The notes beneath the pieces are model-generated. The model was not told the origin of the DNA. It saw only the letters and a program-made list of their open reading frames with translations, and did not search any database. From NCBI GenBank assembly GCA_035512575.1, contig DATKDT010000003.1, positions 1 to 21,038 on the forward strand: a DNA stretch of 21,038 bases, in the 5' to 3' direction. A program made the position numbers and the translations under genes. This document shows positions 1-7,804 of this stretch, piece after piece (positions within the stretch are counted from its first letter, which is position 1; each line of letters opens with the position of its first letter). This stretch comes from JALYRV01 sp035512575. Lineage in GTDB: Bacteria > Acidobacteriota > Vicinamibacteria > Vicinamibacterales > SCN-69-37.

Positions 1-2386
1 TCTTCTGCTCTTCCTCCGCGCGGATCTGCTCGGGCGTCTTCGCGTCGCCGCGGAAGATGCGCCGCCAGATGCTGGGCTTGTCTTCCCCGGCCGGCGGCGC
101 GCCCGCCCGCCTGTTCTCCGGCTCGCCGGCGCCCGGGAAGGGCCTCGGCACGATCGCTGGCGCGCCGGACGGCAGCACAGGCGCGGACGGATCAGAGAGG
201 CCCCCGGTCGGCGCGCCCTCGACCCCGGTCGACGGCATCCCCGACGTGGGCACGTGATACCCGCCGTGCAGATCGCAATACTCCGACGGCGCGACGCCCT
301 TCCGGTAGTACTGCGTCGCGACATACGACTGCTGCGTGACGGTCCCCGTGGCCGAGTCGTACACCACCTCGCCCGCGCGGCAGCCTTCGGTGGCGCGCTT
401 GCCCGACACGCGGCAGATCGCGAGGCCGATGATGTCCTTCGGACGCTCGATCCAGTCGGGCTTCGCGCCGCGCGTGGCGTCGCGCATGAAGCGCGCCCAG
501 ATCGGCACCGCGACCTGCGCGGCATAGCCGCCTCTGAAGATCGTCTTCGGCTTGTCGAAGCCCACCCACACGCCGGTCACCACCGACGGCGTGAAGCCCA
601 CGAACCAGCCGTCCTTGTAGTCGTTCGTGGTGCCGGTCTTGCCCGCCGCCGGCAGCCTGAATCCCTCGCGCCGGGCGCCGTACGCCGTGCCGTGGTCGAT
701 GACGTCGGTCAGCATGTCGGCCATGAAGTAGGCCGTGGCTTCCTCGATCGCCCTGCGCGGCCTGTCTTCCGACTCGAACAGCGTGTTGCCCTCGCTGTCG
801 ACGACCTTCCGGATGAACACCGCGTCGCGCACCATCCCGCCATTCGCAAACGCGCCAAACGCCATCGTCATGTCCGCGAGCGTGACGTCGCCGGCGCCCA
901 GCGCGAGTGACGGCACCGCGGGCATGTCGCCGAGCTCGAGCTTGTGCGCGTACTCGACGGCGGTCTTCACGCCAATCGCGTTGATCATCTGGACGGCGGC
1001 GCGGTTGCTCGACGTCCGAAGCGCCGTGCGCATGGTCATCGAGCTGTCGACGGAGTGCTCGTCTTCCGGGACCCACGCGCCCTGCGGCGTCGCGGTGGGT
1101 GCGTCCAGGTTGTAGATGATGGTGCCCGGCGAGGCGCCGCGCTCGAGCGCCGCGGCATAGATGAACGGCTTGAACGCCGACCCGGCCTGGCGCTTGGCCT
1201 GCACCGCGCGATTGAACTTGCTCTCGCGGAAGCTGCGTCCGCCGACCAGCGCCAGCACCTCACCCGTGCGTGGATCGGCCGCCATCAGCGCCGCCTGCAG
1301 GTAGTCGGGCGCGCCCTTCTCGGGCGACCAGTCCTTCAGCACGGCCTTGCGCGCCTCGTGCCGGTAGCCGGGACGCGTCTCGAGCCGGTCGAGCCACTCC
1401 TCGACGTGCTTTTCGGCCGCCTGCTGCATGTGCTGATCGAGCGCCGTGTAGACCTTGAGGCCGCCCTGATAGACGCGCTCCCAGCCGAACTGCTCCACGA
1501 GCAGGATGCGCACCTGCTCCTTGTAATAGAGGCCGAAGCTCTCGTGAATGCTCAGGCCGTCCTTGAGCGTCAGCTTCTCCTGCTTCGCCGCCTCGTACTC
1601 CTCACGCGTGATGCTGCCGGCCTTCACCATCGTGTCGAGCACGACGCCGCGGCGCGCGATGGCGCGCTCGGGGTCGATCGTCGGCGCCCAGCGCGACGGC
1701 GCCTTGATGAGACCCACCAGCAGCGCCGACTCGGCAATCGTGAGGTCCTTCGCCGGCTTGGCGAAATAGCCGCGCGCCGCCGCCTCGATGCCGTGCAGGC
1801 CGTCGCCGAAATAGACCTTGTTCAGATAGAGCGCAAGGATCTCGTCCTTCGTGAACGTGTTCTCGATCTGCGCGGCAAGCACGATCTCCTTCAGCTTGCG
1901 GCGGTAGGTCTTGTCGGTCGACAGAAAACTGGCACGCGCGAGCTGCTGCGTGACGGTGCTGCCGCCTTCGGCCTTGCGCCCTTCGCGCACGTTGCGCACG
2001 ATCGCGCCCAGCACGCGCACGAAATCGACGCCCCCATGGGCATAGAAGCGATGATCTTCGGCCGAGAGCACGGCCTTGATGACGTTCGGCGAGACGTCCT
2101 TCAGATCGACATCGAGCCGCTGTTCCTTGAAGATCGTGAAGACCGGATTGTCGTCCTTGTCGAAAATGGTCGTGGCCTGATCCATCTGCCCCATCTCGCC
2201 AATCGCGTCGCGCTCGGGCAGGTCGATGCCGACGTCATAACTGAGCCACGCGGCGGACAAGCCGGCCGTCCAGAAAAGCACGCCCACGAGGACGAGCCCC
2301 GCCACGGCCAGCGCGGGACTGCTGCGGAACAGCCGCCGCCCGCGATCCCCCGTCCATTCCCCCGCTCTCGTCAGTCGTGCTCTCAC
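1..2386 (-). CDS. Class A penicillin-binding protein (PBP1A-like), 3' end outside window
   Basis: Bifunctional peptidoglycan synthase: glycan polymerisation (GT51) plus peptide cross-linking (transpeptidase), anchored in the inner membrane and acting in the periplasm. The 795 visible codons read without a stop into the left edge, so the C-terminus is missing. Seen in order: a short basic N-terminus, one membrane helix at about residues 25-43, GT51 motif AEDHRFY with catalytic Glu110, GGSTVTQQLAR, then the transpeptidase motifs SAFK (Ser403), SSN (459-461) and KTGT (Lys583). A Pro/Gly/Ser-rich tail follows and turns acidic and Lys/Glu-rich near the edge. The start is GTG at 2386 with AGGAG about a dozen bases upstream; I see no in-frame ATG before the membrane helix. 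It sits 15 bases after the response regulator on the same strand, probably co-transcribed. Family assignment is firm; PBP1A against another class A paralogue is less so. Confidence 0.95.
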   Translation of the reverse strand, partial: MRARLTRAGEWTGDRGRRLFRSSPALAVAGLVLVGVLFWTAGLSAAWLSYDVGIDLPERDAIGEMGQMDQATTIFDKDDNPVFTIFKEQRLDVDLKDVSPNVIKAVLSAEDHRFYAHGGVDFVRVLGAIVRNVREGRKAEGGSTVTQQLARASFLSTDKTYRRKLKEIVLAAQIENTFTKDEILALYLNKVYFGDGLHGIEAAARGYFAKPAKDLTIAESALLVGLIKAPSRWAPTIDPERAIARRGVVLDTMVKAGSITREEYEAAKQEKLTLKDGLSIHESFGLYYKEQVRILLVEQFGWERVYQGGLKVYTALDQHMQQAAEKHVEEWLDRLETRPGYRHEARKAVLKDWSPEKGAPDYLQAALMAADPRTGEVLALVGGRSFRESKFNRAVQAKRQAGSAFKPFIYAAALERGASPGTIIYNLDAPTATPQGAWVPEDEHSVDSSMTMRTALRTSSNRAAVQMINAIGVKTAVEYAHKLELGDMPAVPSLALGAGDVTLADMTMAFGAFANGGMVRDAVFIRKVVDSEGNTLFESEDRPRRAIEEATAYFMADMLTDVIDHGTAYGARREGFRLPAAGKTGTTNDYKDGWFVGFTPSVVTGVWVGFDKPKTIFRGGYAAQVAVPIWARFMRDATRGAKPDWIERPKDIIGLAICRVSGKRATEGCRAGEVVYDSATGTVTQQSYVATQYYRKGVAPSEYCDLHGGYHVPTSGMPSTGVEGAPTGGLSDPSAPVLPSGAPAIVPRPFPGAGEPENRRAGAPPAGEDKPSIWRRIFRGDAKTPEQIRAEEEQK

Positions 2387-2401
2387 GCGATCTCTCTGCT
2401 C

Positions 2402-2806
2402 CTATCGTAAGGCTGCCAGCATCTCATCGGGATCGAACGGCTTCTGCAGCACCGCGTCGGCCCCGAAGCGGGCCGCTTCGCCGGGGGCGAGCGACGATCC
2501 GCTCGTGATGATGATGCGGGGCACCGGCGCGCCCTGCGCGCGCAGCGCCTTCGAGACGGCCTGCCCGCTCTGGTCGGGCAGCCGGAGGTCGAGCAGCACG
2601 GCGTCCGGATGATCCCGGGCCGCCCGCTCGAGGGCCTCTTTGCCCGTCCCTGCCGTAAACACCTTGTGCCCCGCCAGCTCGAGCGCAAGCTGCATGACGT
2701 CGCGATTGGCGACATCATCCTCGACGATTAAGACGCGAAGCGCGTTGGATGGGGTTGGCTGGGACTCCGGCACGCAGCGAAACAATGCACGAGCAGTGCC
2801 GCCCAC
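2402..2806 (-). CDS. Single-domain response regulator (CheY-like receiver)
   Basis: Stand-alone phosphoacceptor receiver domain with no output domain, 134 residues from GTG 2806. Visible landmarks are the acidic pair Glu30-Asp31 in VLIVEDD, phosphoacceptor Asp73 in LLDLRLPD, the switch Thr101 in IIITSG and Lys122 in QKPF, all expected of an active receiver. The start is uncertain: GTG 2806 and GTG 2773 are both in frame and neither has a clear ribosome-binding site. The later start would give a length more typical of CheY-type proteins and removes a non-conserved extension. It lies between cardiolipin synthase (37 bases upstream) and the class A PBP (15 bases downstream) on the same strand. 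No histidine kinase is nearby, so its partner and output are unknown. Confidence 0.88.
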   Translation of the reverse strand: MGGTARALFRCVPESQPTPSNALRVLIVEDDVANRDVMQLALELAGHKVFTAGTGKEALERAARDHPDAVLLDLRLPDQSGQAVSKALRAQGAPVPRIIITSGSSLAPGEAARFGADAVLQKPFDPDEMLAALR

Positions 2807-2843
2807 GGATGGGGCGGCAGCGGCAGAGCTTGCGAACCCGAAT

Positions 2844-4277
2844 TTAGATCAGCGGCGAGCAGAGCCGCATCGCCGAGTCGACAAAGCGGCTGACGACCGG
2901 GCGGGATTTGTACTCGGCGACGGTGAACGGCACGCATTTCTCGAGGTCCCGCTTGAAGTCGGCCTCGAGCTCCCGCGTCACGGCCTCGTCATAGATCACC
3001 AGATTGGTTTCGTAGTTGATCGAGAAGCTGCGGATGTCCATGTTGGCCGATCCGATCGAACAGATGGCCGCGTCGACACACGCCGTCTTGGCGTGGAAGT
3101 ACTCGCCTTGGTACATCAGCACCGCCACGCCCGCGCGCGCCATCTCGGCCGCGTACGTCATGCCCGCGCGGTAGGCCGGCGACCATTCACCGCCGCGCGG
3201 CGCGATCATCACCTGCACGTCGATGCCCGACAGCGCCGCGCTCTTGAGCGTCTCCGACAGGCTGTCGTCGAGAATCAGGAACGGCGACTGCAGATACACG
3301 TGGTGCCGCGCGAGACCGATCATCGCCAGGTAGCACTGGCGGATCGCCTTCCATTCCGAGTCGGGCCCGGCGCTCACCACCTGAATGGGCAGCCGCGGCC
3401 CATGCTCGTCGATCTCCGGAAAATGTTCGTCCTGGAAGATGTTCTCGCCGGTCGTGTTGTGCCACATCGTCGCGAACAGCGCCTGCAGCACGAGCGCCGC
3501 TTCGCCCGACACGCGGCAGTGCGTGTCGCGCCAGCCGCTGAACCCGTCCGGCCCGGTCAGGTGCTTCTCCGTCATGTTCAGGCCGCCCGAATACGCGACG
3601 CGGCCGTCGACGATCGCAATCTTGCGATGGTTGCGGTAGCTGAGCGTGTGCAGCAGGTACAGCGGCGCGAACGGATACATCCGGACGCCGAGCCCGCGCA
3701 TCCAGCGGACGTGGCGGCTGCTCAGCATCCAGAAGCTGCCGACCGGATCGTAGAGGATGCGGACCTCGACGCCCTCCTTGACCTTCTCGCCGAGCAGCCG
3801 GCCCACTTCCTCGGTGAAGGCGTCCGACGCCCATTCGTAATACAGCAGGTGGATGGACTGCTTCGCCGCGCGCAGATCGGCCAGCAGCCGCGGATACTTC
3901 TCGCGCGCGTCCTGCAGGATGTCGAGCCGGTTGGCGAGCGTCAGGGGCGACGCCGAGGACGCCCACAGCATGGTGGCCAGCCGCGCGAACTCGCCGTGCG
4001 GCCCTTCGGCCAGCGCCTCGATCTTCTCGTGCTGCTCGGCAATCAGCCGGGCGGATCGCTGGGCCAGCTCGCTGCCGCGCAGCAGCTTCGTCAGGATCTT
4101 GCCGCGGCTGAAGGCGTGCCAGCTGCGGCCGAACATTCCGTAGATGACGAGACCGCCGATGGGAAAGATAATCAGCAGGAGCAGCCACGCGAAGGTGGAC
4201 TGCGGACTCCGGTTCTCCAGCACCAGATACGCGCCGATGCCGGCGGTATAGACCAGCACCGCGGCGGCAAGCGCCAC
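2844..4277 (-). CDS. cls: Cardiolipin synthase (phospholipase D family)
   Basis: Makes cardiolipin from phosphatidylglycerol at the inner membrane. The protein has 477 residues, a normal length for ClsA-type enzymes. Two hydrophobic segments near the N-terminus (about residues 2-20 and 29-47) form the PLDc_N membrane anchor. Two HKD catalytic motifs follow: His217-Lys219-Asp224 and His395-Lys397-Asp402, each followed by the usual Gly-Ser/Gly-rich strand (YSGGLN, SIGSAN). The start is GTG 4277; an in-frame TAG a short distance upstream limits any extension, and no ATG lies between. The gene is divergent from the pyruvyl transferase and is the first of three minus-strand envelope genes. A general PLD-family phosphatidyltransferase is the only alternative. 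Confidence 0.93.
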   Translation of the reverse strand: MALAAAVLVYTAGIGAYLVLENRSPQSTFAWLLLLIIFPIGGLVIYGMFGRSWHAFSRGKILTKLLRGSELAQRSARLIAEQHEKIEALAEGPHGEFARLATMLWASSASPLTLANRLDILQDAREKYPRLLADLRAAKQSIHLLYYEWASDAFTEEVGRLLGEKVKEGVEVRILYDPVGSFWMLSSRHVRWMRGLGVRMYPFAPLYLLHTLSYRNHRKIAIVDGRVAYSGGLNMTEKHLTGPDGFSGWRDTHCRVSGEAALVLQALFATMWHNTTGENIFQDEHFPEIDEHGPRLPIQVVSAGPDSEWKAIRQCYLAMIGLARHHVYLQSPFLILDDSLSETLKSAALSGIDVQVMIAPRGGEWSPAYRAGMTYAAEMARAGVAVLMYQGEYFHAKTACVDAAICSIGSANMDIRSFSINYETNLVIYDEAVTRELEADFKRDLEKCVPFTVAEYKSRPVVSRFVDSAMRLCSPLI

Positions 4278-4381
4278 GGACCAGGTTGGGTCGCCGGAAG
4301 TCAGGTCAGAGAAATGCCGCTAGCCTAACAGATTTTCATACGGCGCTGCCGGGCTGGCACCGCTGTTGCGAGGCGATCAGA

Positions 4382-5548
4382 ATGCCCACCACCGAGGCGC
4401 GCTATCACGTCGGCATCTCCGGCTCGTACGGCGGCTGGAACATCGGCGACGAGGCCATCCTCGAAGGCATCGTCAAGGAGCTCCGGCGCACCGGCCCGGT
4501 CTCGATTACCGTCTTCAGCGGCGATCCGGACGACACGCTGCGCCGGCACGGCGTCGAGCGCGCCCTGTCGGCGTCGGCGCTGTCGCGCGAACAGCTGGGC
4601 GTCGAGATTGCCGCGCTCGATGCGCTGATCATCGGCGGCGGCGGTATCCTGTTCGACAACATGGCGGAGATCTTCGTGCGCGAAGCGCTCGTTGCGCAGG
4701 AAGTCGGCGTACCGGTCGTCGTCTATGCCGTGAGCGTCGGCCCCCTCGAGAATCCGACCACGCGCAAGCGGCTGATGGGATGTTTCGAGCACGCCGAGTG
4801 CGTCACCGTGCGCGACACGCAAAGCCGGACGCTGCTCGAACGCATCGGCCTCAAGCGCGACGTCATCGTCACGGCGGATCCCGCGCTGCTGATGGAGGCC
4901 GAGCCGCTGCCGCCCGCCGCCTTCGAGCGCGAAGGGCTGGACAAGCACCATCACACCCTCATCGGGATGTCGGTGCGCGAGGTGGGCGCCGCCGCGCCCG
5001 ATCTCGACGAGACGCACTATCACCAGCTGCTCGCCGACGCCGCGGACTACATGGTCTATCGCTACGACGCGGACCTGCTGTTCTTCCCGATGGAGCGGCG
5101 CGTGCTCGATCTGCAGCAGAGCCACGCGGTCATCGCGAAGATGGCGCGCGCCGACCGCGCCGCGGTGCTCAGGCGCGAGTACAGCGCCGGCGAGGTGCTG
5201 TCACTCGTCGGACGCCTGGACTTCGCCATCGGCATGCGCCTGCACTTTCTGATCTTCGCGGCGCTGTGCGGCGTGCCGTTCGTGCCGCTCTCCTACGCCG
5301 GGAAAGTGGCCGGGTTCCTCGAGAACTTCGACATCGACGTGCCGCCGGTGCAGACCACGCAGGCCGGACAGCTGATGGCGCGCATCGATCGGTCGTGGGA
5401 CGAGCGCCGCCAGTTCAAGCGGCGCATCAACAGATATCTGCCGGCGATGCGGGAGCGGGCGCGCGAAACCAACCGGCTGCTGTGGGAGGTGCTGCGCCGC
5501 CGCGAGCCGCGGCAGCAGACGCTGCCCGCGACACGGACGGCGGGCTGA
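4382..5548 (+). CDS. Polysaccharide pyruvyl transferase family protein (CsaB-like)
   Basis: Belongs to the PF04230 family, whose best-known member CsaB transfers pyruvate from PEP to a cell-wall polysaccharide; other members act on exopolysaccharides. The protein has 388 residues from ATG 4382. The N-terminal signature SYGGWNIGDEAIL (about residues 15-27) matches the family's glycine-rich start, followed by LIIGGGGILFDN and, in the C-terminal half, the GMRLHFLIFA and VPLSYAGKV segments typical of the fold. The frame is open back to ATG 4286, but ATG 4382 has GAGG at a good distance and puts the conserved strand near the N-terminus; the longer form would overlap the divergent cls leader. The FAD oxidoreductase begins 3 bases after the stop, so the two are very likely one operon. 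The acceptor glycan is unknown. Confidence 0.88.
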   Translation: MPTTEARYHVGISGSYGGWNIGDEAILEGIVKELRRTGPVSITVFSGDPDDTLRRHGVERALSASALSREQLGVEIAALDALIIGGGGILFDNMAEIFVREALVAQEVGVPVVVYAVSVGPLENPTTRKRLMGCFEHAECVTVRDTQSRTLLERIGLKRDVIVTADPALLMEAEPLPPAAFEREGLDKHHHTLIGMSVREVGAAAPDLDETHYHQLLADAADYMVYRYDADLLFFPMERRVLDLQQSHAVIAKMARADRAAVLRREYSAGEVLSLVGRLDFAIGMRLHFLIFAALCGVPFVPLSYAGKVAGFLENFDIDVPPVQTTQAGQLMARIDRSWDERRQFKRRINRYLPAMRERARETNRLLWEVLRRREPRQQTLPATRTAG

Positions 5549-5551
5549 CGG

Positions 5552-7021
5552 ATGCCTCCAGCACGACAGCCCGAGCACCCGGAGTCAATCGAGCTGCCGG
5601 CGCGGCGCGGCACCATCGTCAACGACACCGACGTGCTCGTCGTCGGCGGCGGTCCGGCGGGCATTGCCGCCGCGGTCGGCGCGGCGAGCGCGGGCGCGCG
5701 CGTGATGCTGGTCGAGCGCTACGGCTTCCTCGGCGGCAACGCGACCGCCGCGCTGGTGATGCCGCTGATGTCGTTTCACGCGCATCGCGATCAGATCCCG
5801 CGGCTCGACATCACGGCGCTGTTCCCGCCCGACCAGGGCCCCGGCGATCCGGTCGTCGCGGGCGTCTTCCGATCGTTCGTCTCGCGCCTGATTGCGGCAG
5901 GCGGCGCGCTCGAGCCCTCCCAGCTCACCGGCTTCACCGTGCCCTTCGATCCCGAGATCCTCAAACTCGTCGCCCTGGATCTGCTGGACGATGCGGGAGT
6001 CGAGTACCTGTTTCACTCCTTCGCCAGCGGCGTGCTGGGCGAGGGGCGGGTCGACGGCGTGGTGTTCGAGGGAAAATCGGGCCCCATCGTCGTCAAGGCG
6101 CGGGGCGTTGTCGACTGCACGGGCGACGGCGACATCGCCGCGCTGGCGGGCGCGCCGTGCGAGATCGGGCGCGAGGAGGACGGCCTCGTCCAGCCGATGA
6201 CGCTGATGTTCCGCATGGTGGATTTCGAGCGCGAGGCTTTTGCGGCGTATGCGAAAGCGCACCCGGGAGAATGGCGAGGCGTGCATGGGCTGTGGGATCT
6301 CGTGCGGCAGGCGACGGCCGCCGGCGAGCTCGAGCTGCCGCGCGAAGACATGCTCTTCTTTGCGACGCCGCATCCGCGCGAGATCAGCGTCAACAGCACG
6401 CGCGTGACCGGGGTGCTCGGCACCAGCGTGTTCGATCTCACGCGCGCGGAATGGGAAGGGCGCCGGCAGTTCCGGCAGATTGCGGCGTTCCTGAGGAAGT
6501 ACGTGCCGGGCTTCGAGGCGTCGTACGCCGCGCAGACCGGCGTGCAGGTGGGCGTGCGCGAAACGCGGCGCATCACCGGCGACTATCAGCTCACCGGCCT
6601 CGACATCATGGCGGCGCGCAAGCACGACGACGTGATCGCGCGCGGCGCGTATCCCATCGACATTCACAACCCGGCGGGCAAGGGCACGGTGCTCGAGCGC
6701 GTGCCGCCCGGCGACGCGTACGACATTCCCTTCCGGTGCCTGCTGCCGCAGGGCGTCGCGAACCTGCTGGTGGCGGGCCGGTGCATCTCGGGCACGCACG
6801 TCGCCCACTCGTCGTATCGCGTGATGCCGATTTCGATGGCCACCGGACATGCCGCGGGCATCGCGGCGGCGCTTGCGGTCCGCGGCGGCGTGGCCGCCCG
6901 GGATCTGCCGGTTGTCGACGTGCAACGCGAGCTGCTGCGCCAGGGCGCGGACCTTGGACAGACCGGCGAGCTGCTGCGCTCGGGCGCGTCACCGTCGGCG
7001 GTCGGGAAATCGGGAGACTAG
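5552..7021 (+). CDS. FAD-dependent oxidoreductase (FAD_oxidored family)
   Basis: Flavoprotein of 489 residues with the PF12831-type architecture. The N-terminal Rossmann motif is GGGPAG (residues 32-37) with the ribose-binding Glu55 in MLVERYGFLGG. A second FAD segment, GVVDCTGDGDIAALAGAP, lies mid-protein, and the C-terminal signature LLVAGRCISGTHVAHSSYR plus ATGHAAGIAAA completes it. No signal peptide is evident, so it is probably cytosolic. The substrate cannot be read from sequence; family members act on varied small molecules and many are unassigned. It follows the pyruvyl transferase with a 3-base gap, implying co-transcription and possibly shared metabolism. The stop TAG at 7019-7021 is followed by a hairpin and then convergent tRNA genes. 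Confidence 0.87.
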   Translation: MPPARQPEHPESIELPARRGTIVNDTDVLVVGGGPAGIAAAVGAASAGARVMLVERYGFLGGNATAALVMPLMSFHAHRDQIPRLDITALFPPDQGPGDPVVAGVFRSFVSRLIAAGGALEPSQLTGFTVPFDPEILKLVALDLLDDAGVEYLFHSFASGVLGEGRVDGVVFEGKSGPIVVKARGVVDCTGDGDIAALAGAPCEIGREEDGLVQPMTLMFRMVDFEREAFAAYAKAHPGEWRGVHGLWDLVRQATAAGELELPREDMLFFATPHPREISVNSTRVTGVLGTSVFDLTRAEWEGRRQFRQIAAFLRKYVPGFEASYAAQTGVQVGVRETRRITGDYQLTGLDIMAARKHDDVIARGAYPIDIHNPAGKGTVLERVPPGDAYDIPFRCLLPQGVANLLVAGRCISGTHVAHSSYRVMPISMATGHAAGIAAALAVRGGVAARDLPVVDVQRELLRQGADLGQTGELLRSGASPSAVGKSGD

Positions 7022-7025
7022 CTAG

Positions 7026-7051
7026 AAGAAAAGGCCGATCGGATGATTGGC
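7026..7051 (-). terminator. Possible terminator after tRNA-Asp
   Basis: Read on the minus strand, a short imperfect stem (GCCAAT pairing ATCGGC with one mismatch) closes a 6-base loop and is followed directly by CTTTTCTT. It lies just past the 3' end of tRNA-Asp and before the convergent FAD gene stop. The stem is weak, so this is tentative. Confidence 0.35.
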
Positions 7052-7061
7052 TGAGATGTGG

Positions 7062-7138
<77 letters not shown>

Positions 7139-7186
7139 GCGGTCGTGCAACGAAGCGATCGAAGCCAGGTGTCAGGCTGGCTTATA

Positions 7187-7259
7187 TGGGCGGTACAGGG
7201 CTCGAACCTGTGACAGCCGGCGTGTAAAGCCGGTGCTCTACCAACTGAGCTAACCGCCC
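7187..7259 (-). tRNA. tRNA-Val (anticodon UAC)
   Basis: A complete cloverleaf folds on the minus strand. Acceptor GGGCGGT pairs with ACCGCCC, the anticodon arm is CCGGC-TTTACAC-GCCGG with TAC at the decoding position, and the T-arm carries GGTTCGAGCC. The discriminator is A. Unlike the neighbouring tRNA-Asp, CCA is not encoded (the next bases are TAT), so it must be added by nucleotidyltransferase. Confidence 0.95.
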
Positions 7260-7295
7260 GGCGGAACCAGTTGCCGACTGTCGAACCGTTCGATT

Positions 7296-7799
7296 CTAAC
7301 GGATCACCATTTTCACGGCAAGAACCGCAATCGCGGCGAGGATGCCCCCGACCGAGCGGTATTCGCGGTTGCGCATCGCGCGCTCGAGGCTGAACGTGCG
7401 CGCGACGCCGCCGAGGCGGCCGGCCCTGTAGTCGGGATACGCGGCGCCGAACTGTTCTGTGAGAAACGCCTCTTCGCGCCGGATGGCCGCCGTGTACGTG
7501 AGCGCGAGGTAGACCGCGGCCAGGAGCGCGACCAGCCAGCTGCGCGACGCGATGACGAAGCCGAGCGTGATGACGGCGGAGCCCACATACAGCGGATGGC
7601 GTGTGAAGCGGTACGGACCGGACGTGGTGACTTCGCGGCTCTTTTCGAGGTGGCCCGCGGCCCAGATGCGGATGGCCTCGCCAGCCGCCGCGATCAGCGC
7701 ACCCACCAGCAGCGTGTCGCGCGTGGGACGCGCGAGCACGAGCGCGGCGATGCCGCAGATGAAACCGAGCGCGACCCTGCGGCGGGCCAGGAACGCCAT
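7296..7799 (-). CDS. ICMT/phospholipid methyltransferase-like membrane protein
   Basis: Small integral-membrane protein of 167 residues from ATG 7799, with about four or five hydrophobic segments. The family signature TSGPYRFTRHPLYVG lies mid-protein, and EEAFLTEQFGAAYPDYRA follows; both are typical of the isoprenylcysteine methyltransferase / PEMT-like superfamily that binds S-adenosylmethionine in the membrane. Bacterial members rarely have a known substrate. The frame is open upstream to 7880, inside the preceding heptosyltransferase gene, but homology begins near ATG 7799. It starts 5 bases after the waaC-type stop, so it is the last gene of the lipid A/core operon. A role in modifying lipid or LPS is inference from position only. 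Confidence 0.82.
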   Translation of the reverse strand: MAFLARRRVALGFICGIAALVLARPTRDTLLVGALIAAAGEAIRIWAAGHLEKSREVTTSGPYRFTRHPLYVGSAVITLGFVIASRSWLVALLAAVYLALTYTAAIRREEAFLTEQFGAAYPDYRAGRLGGVARTFSLERAMRNREYRSVGGILAAIAVLAVKMVIR

Positions 7800-7804
7800 G
7801 ACAC

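Noticed and set aside
192..1076. Minus-strand frame inside the PBP coding region
   Set aside because: Arg-rich, low-complexity translation in an alternate frame of the real, conserved PBP reading frame.
944..2410. Long plus-strand open frame (488 codons) opposite the PBP gene
   Set aside because: It is antisense to a PBP with all catalytic motifs. Its translation is rich in Arg/His/Leu with no domain, as expected for a shadow frame at high GC.
2640..4328. 562-codon plus-strand frame opposite cardiolipin synthase and the regulator
   Set aside because: Antisense to two genes with complete motifs; no recognisable domain of its own.
4278..4381. Divergent promoter region between cls and the pyruvyl transferase
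   Set aside because: I looked for -10/-35 pairs on both strands and found only weak partial matches, not enough to report a site.
7281..7293. Small palindrome TCGAAC-C-GTTCGA before tRNA-Val
   Set aside because: Short, with no T-run, and no clear promoter could be placed; chance occurrence is likely at this size and composition.
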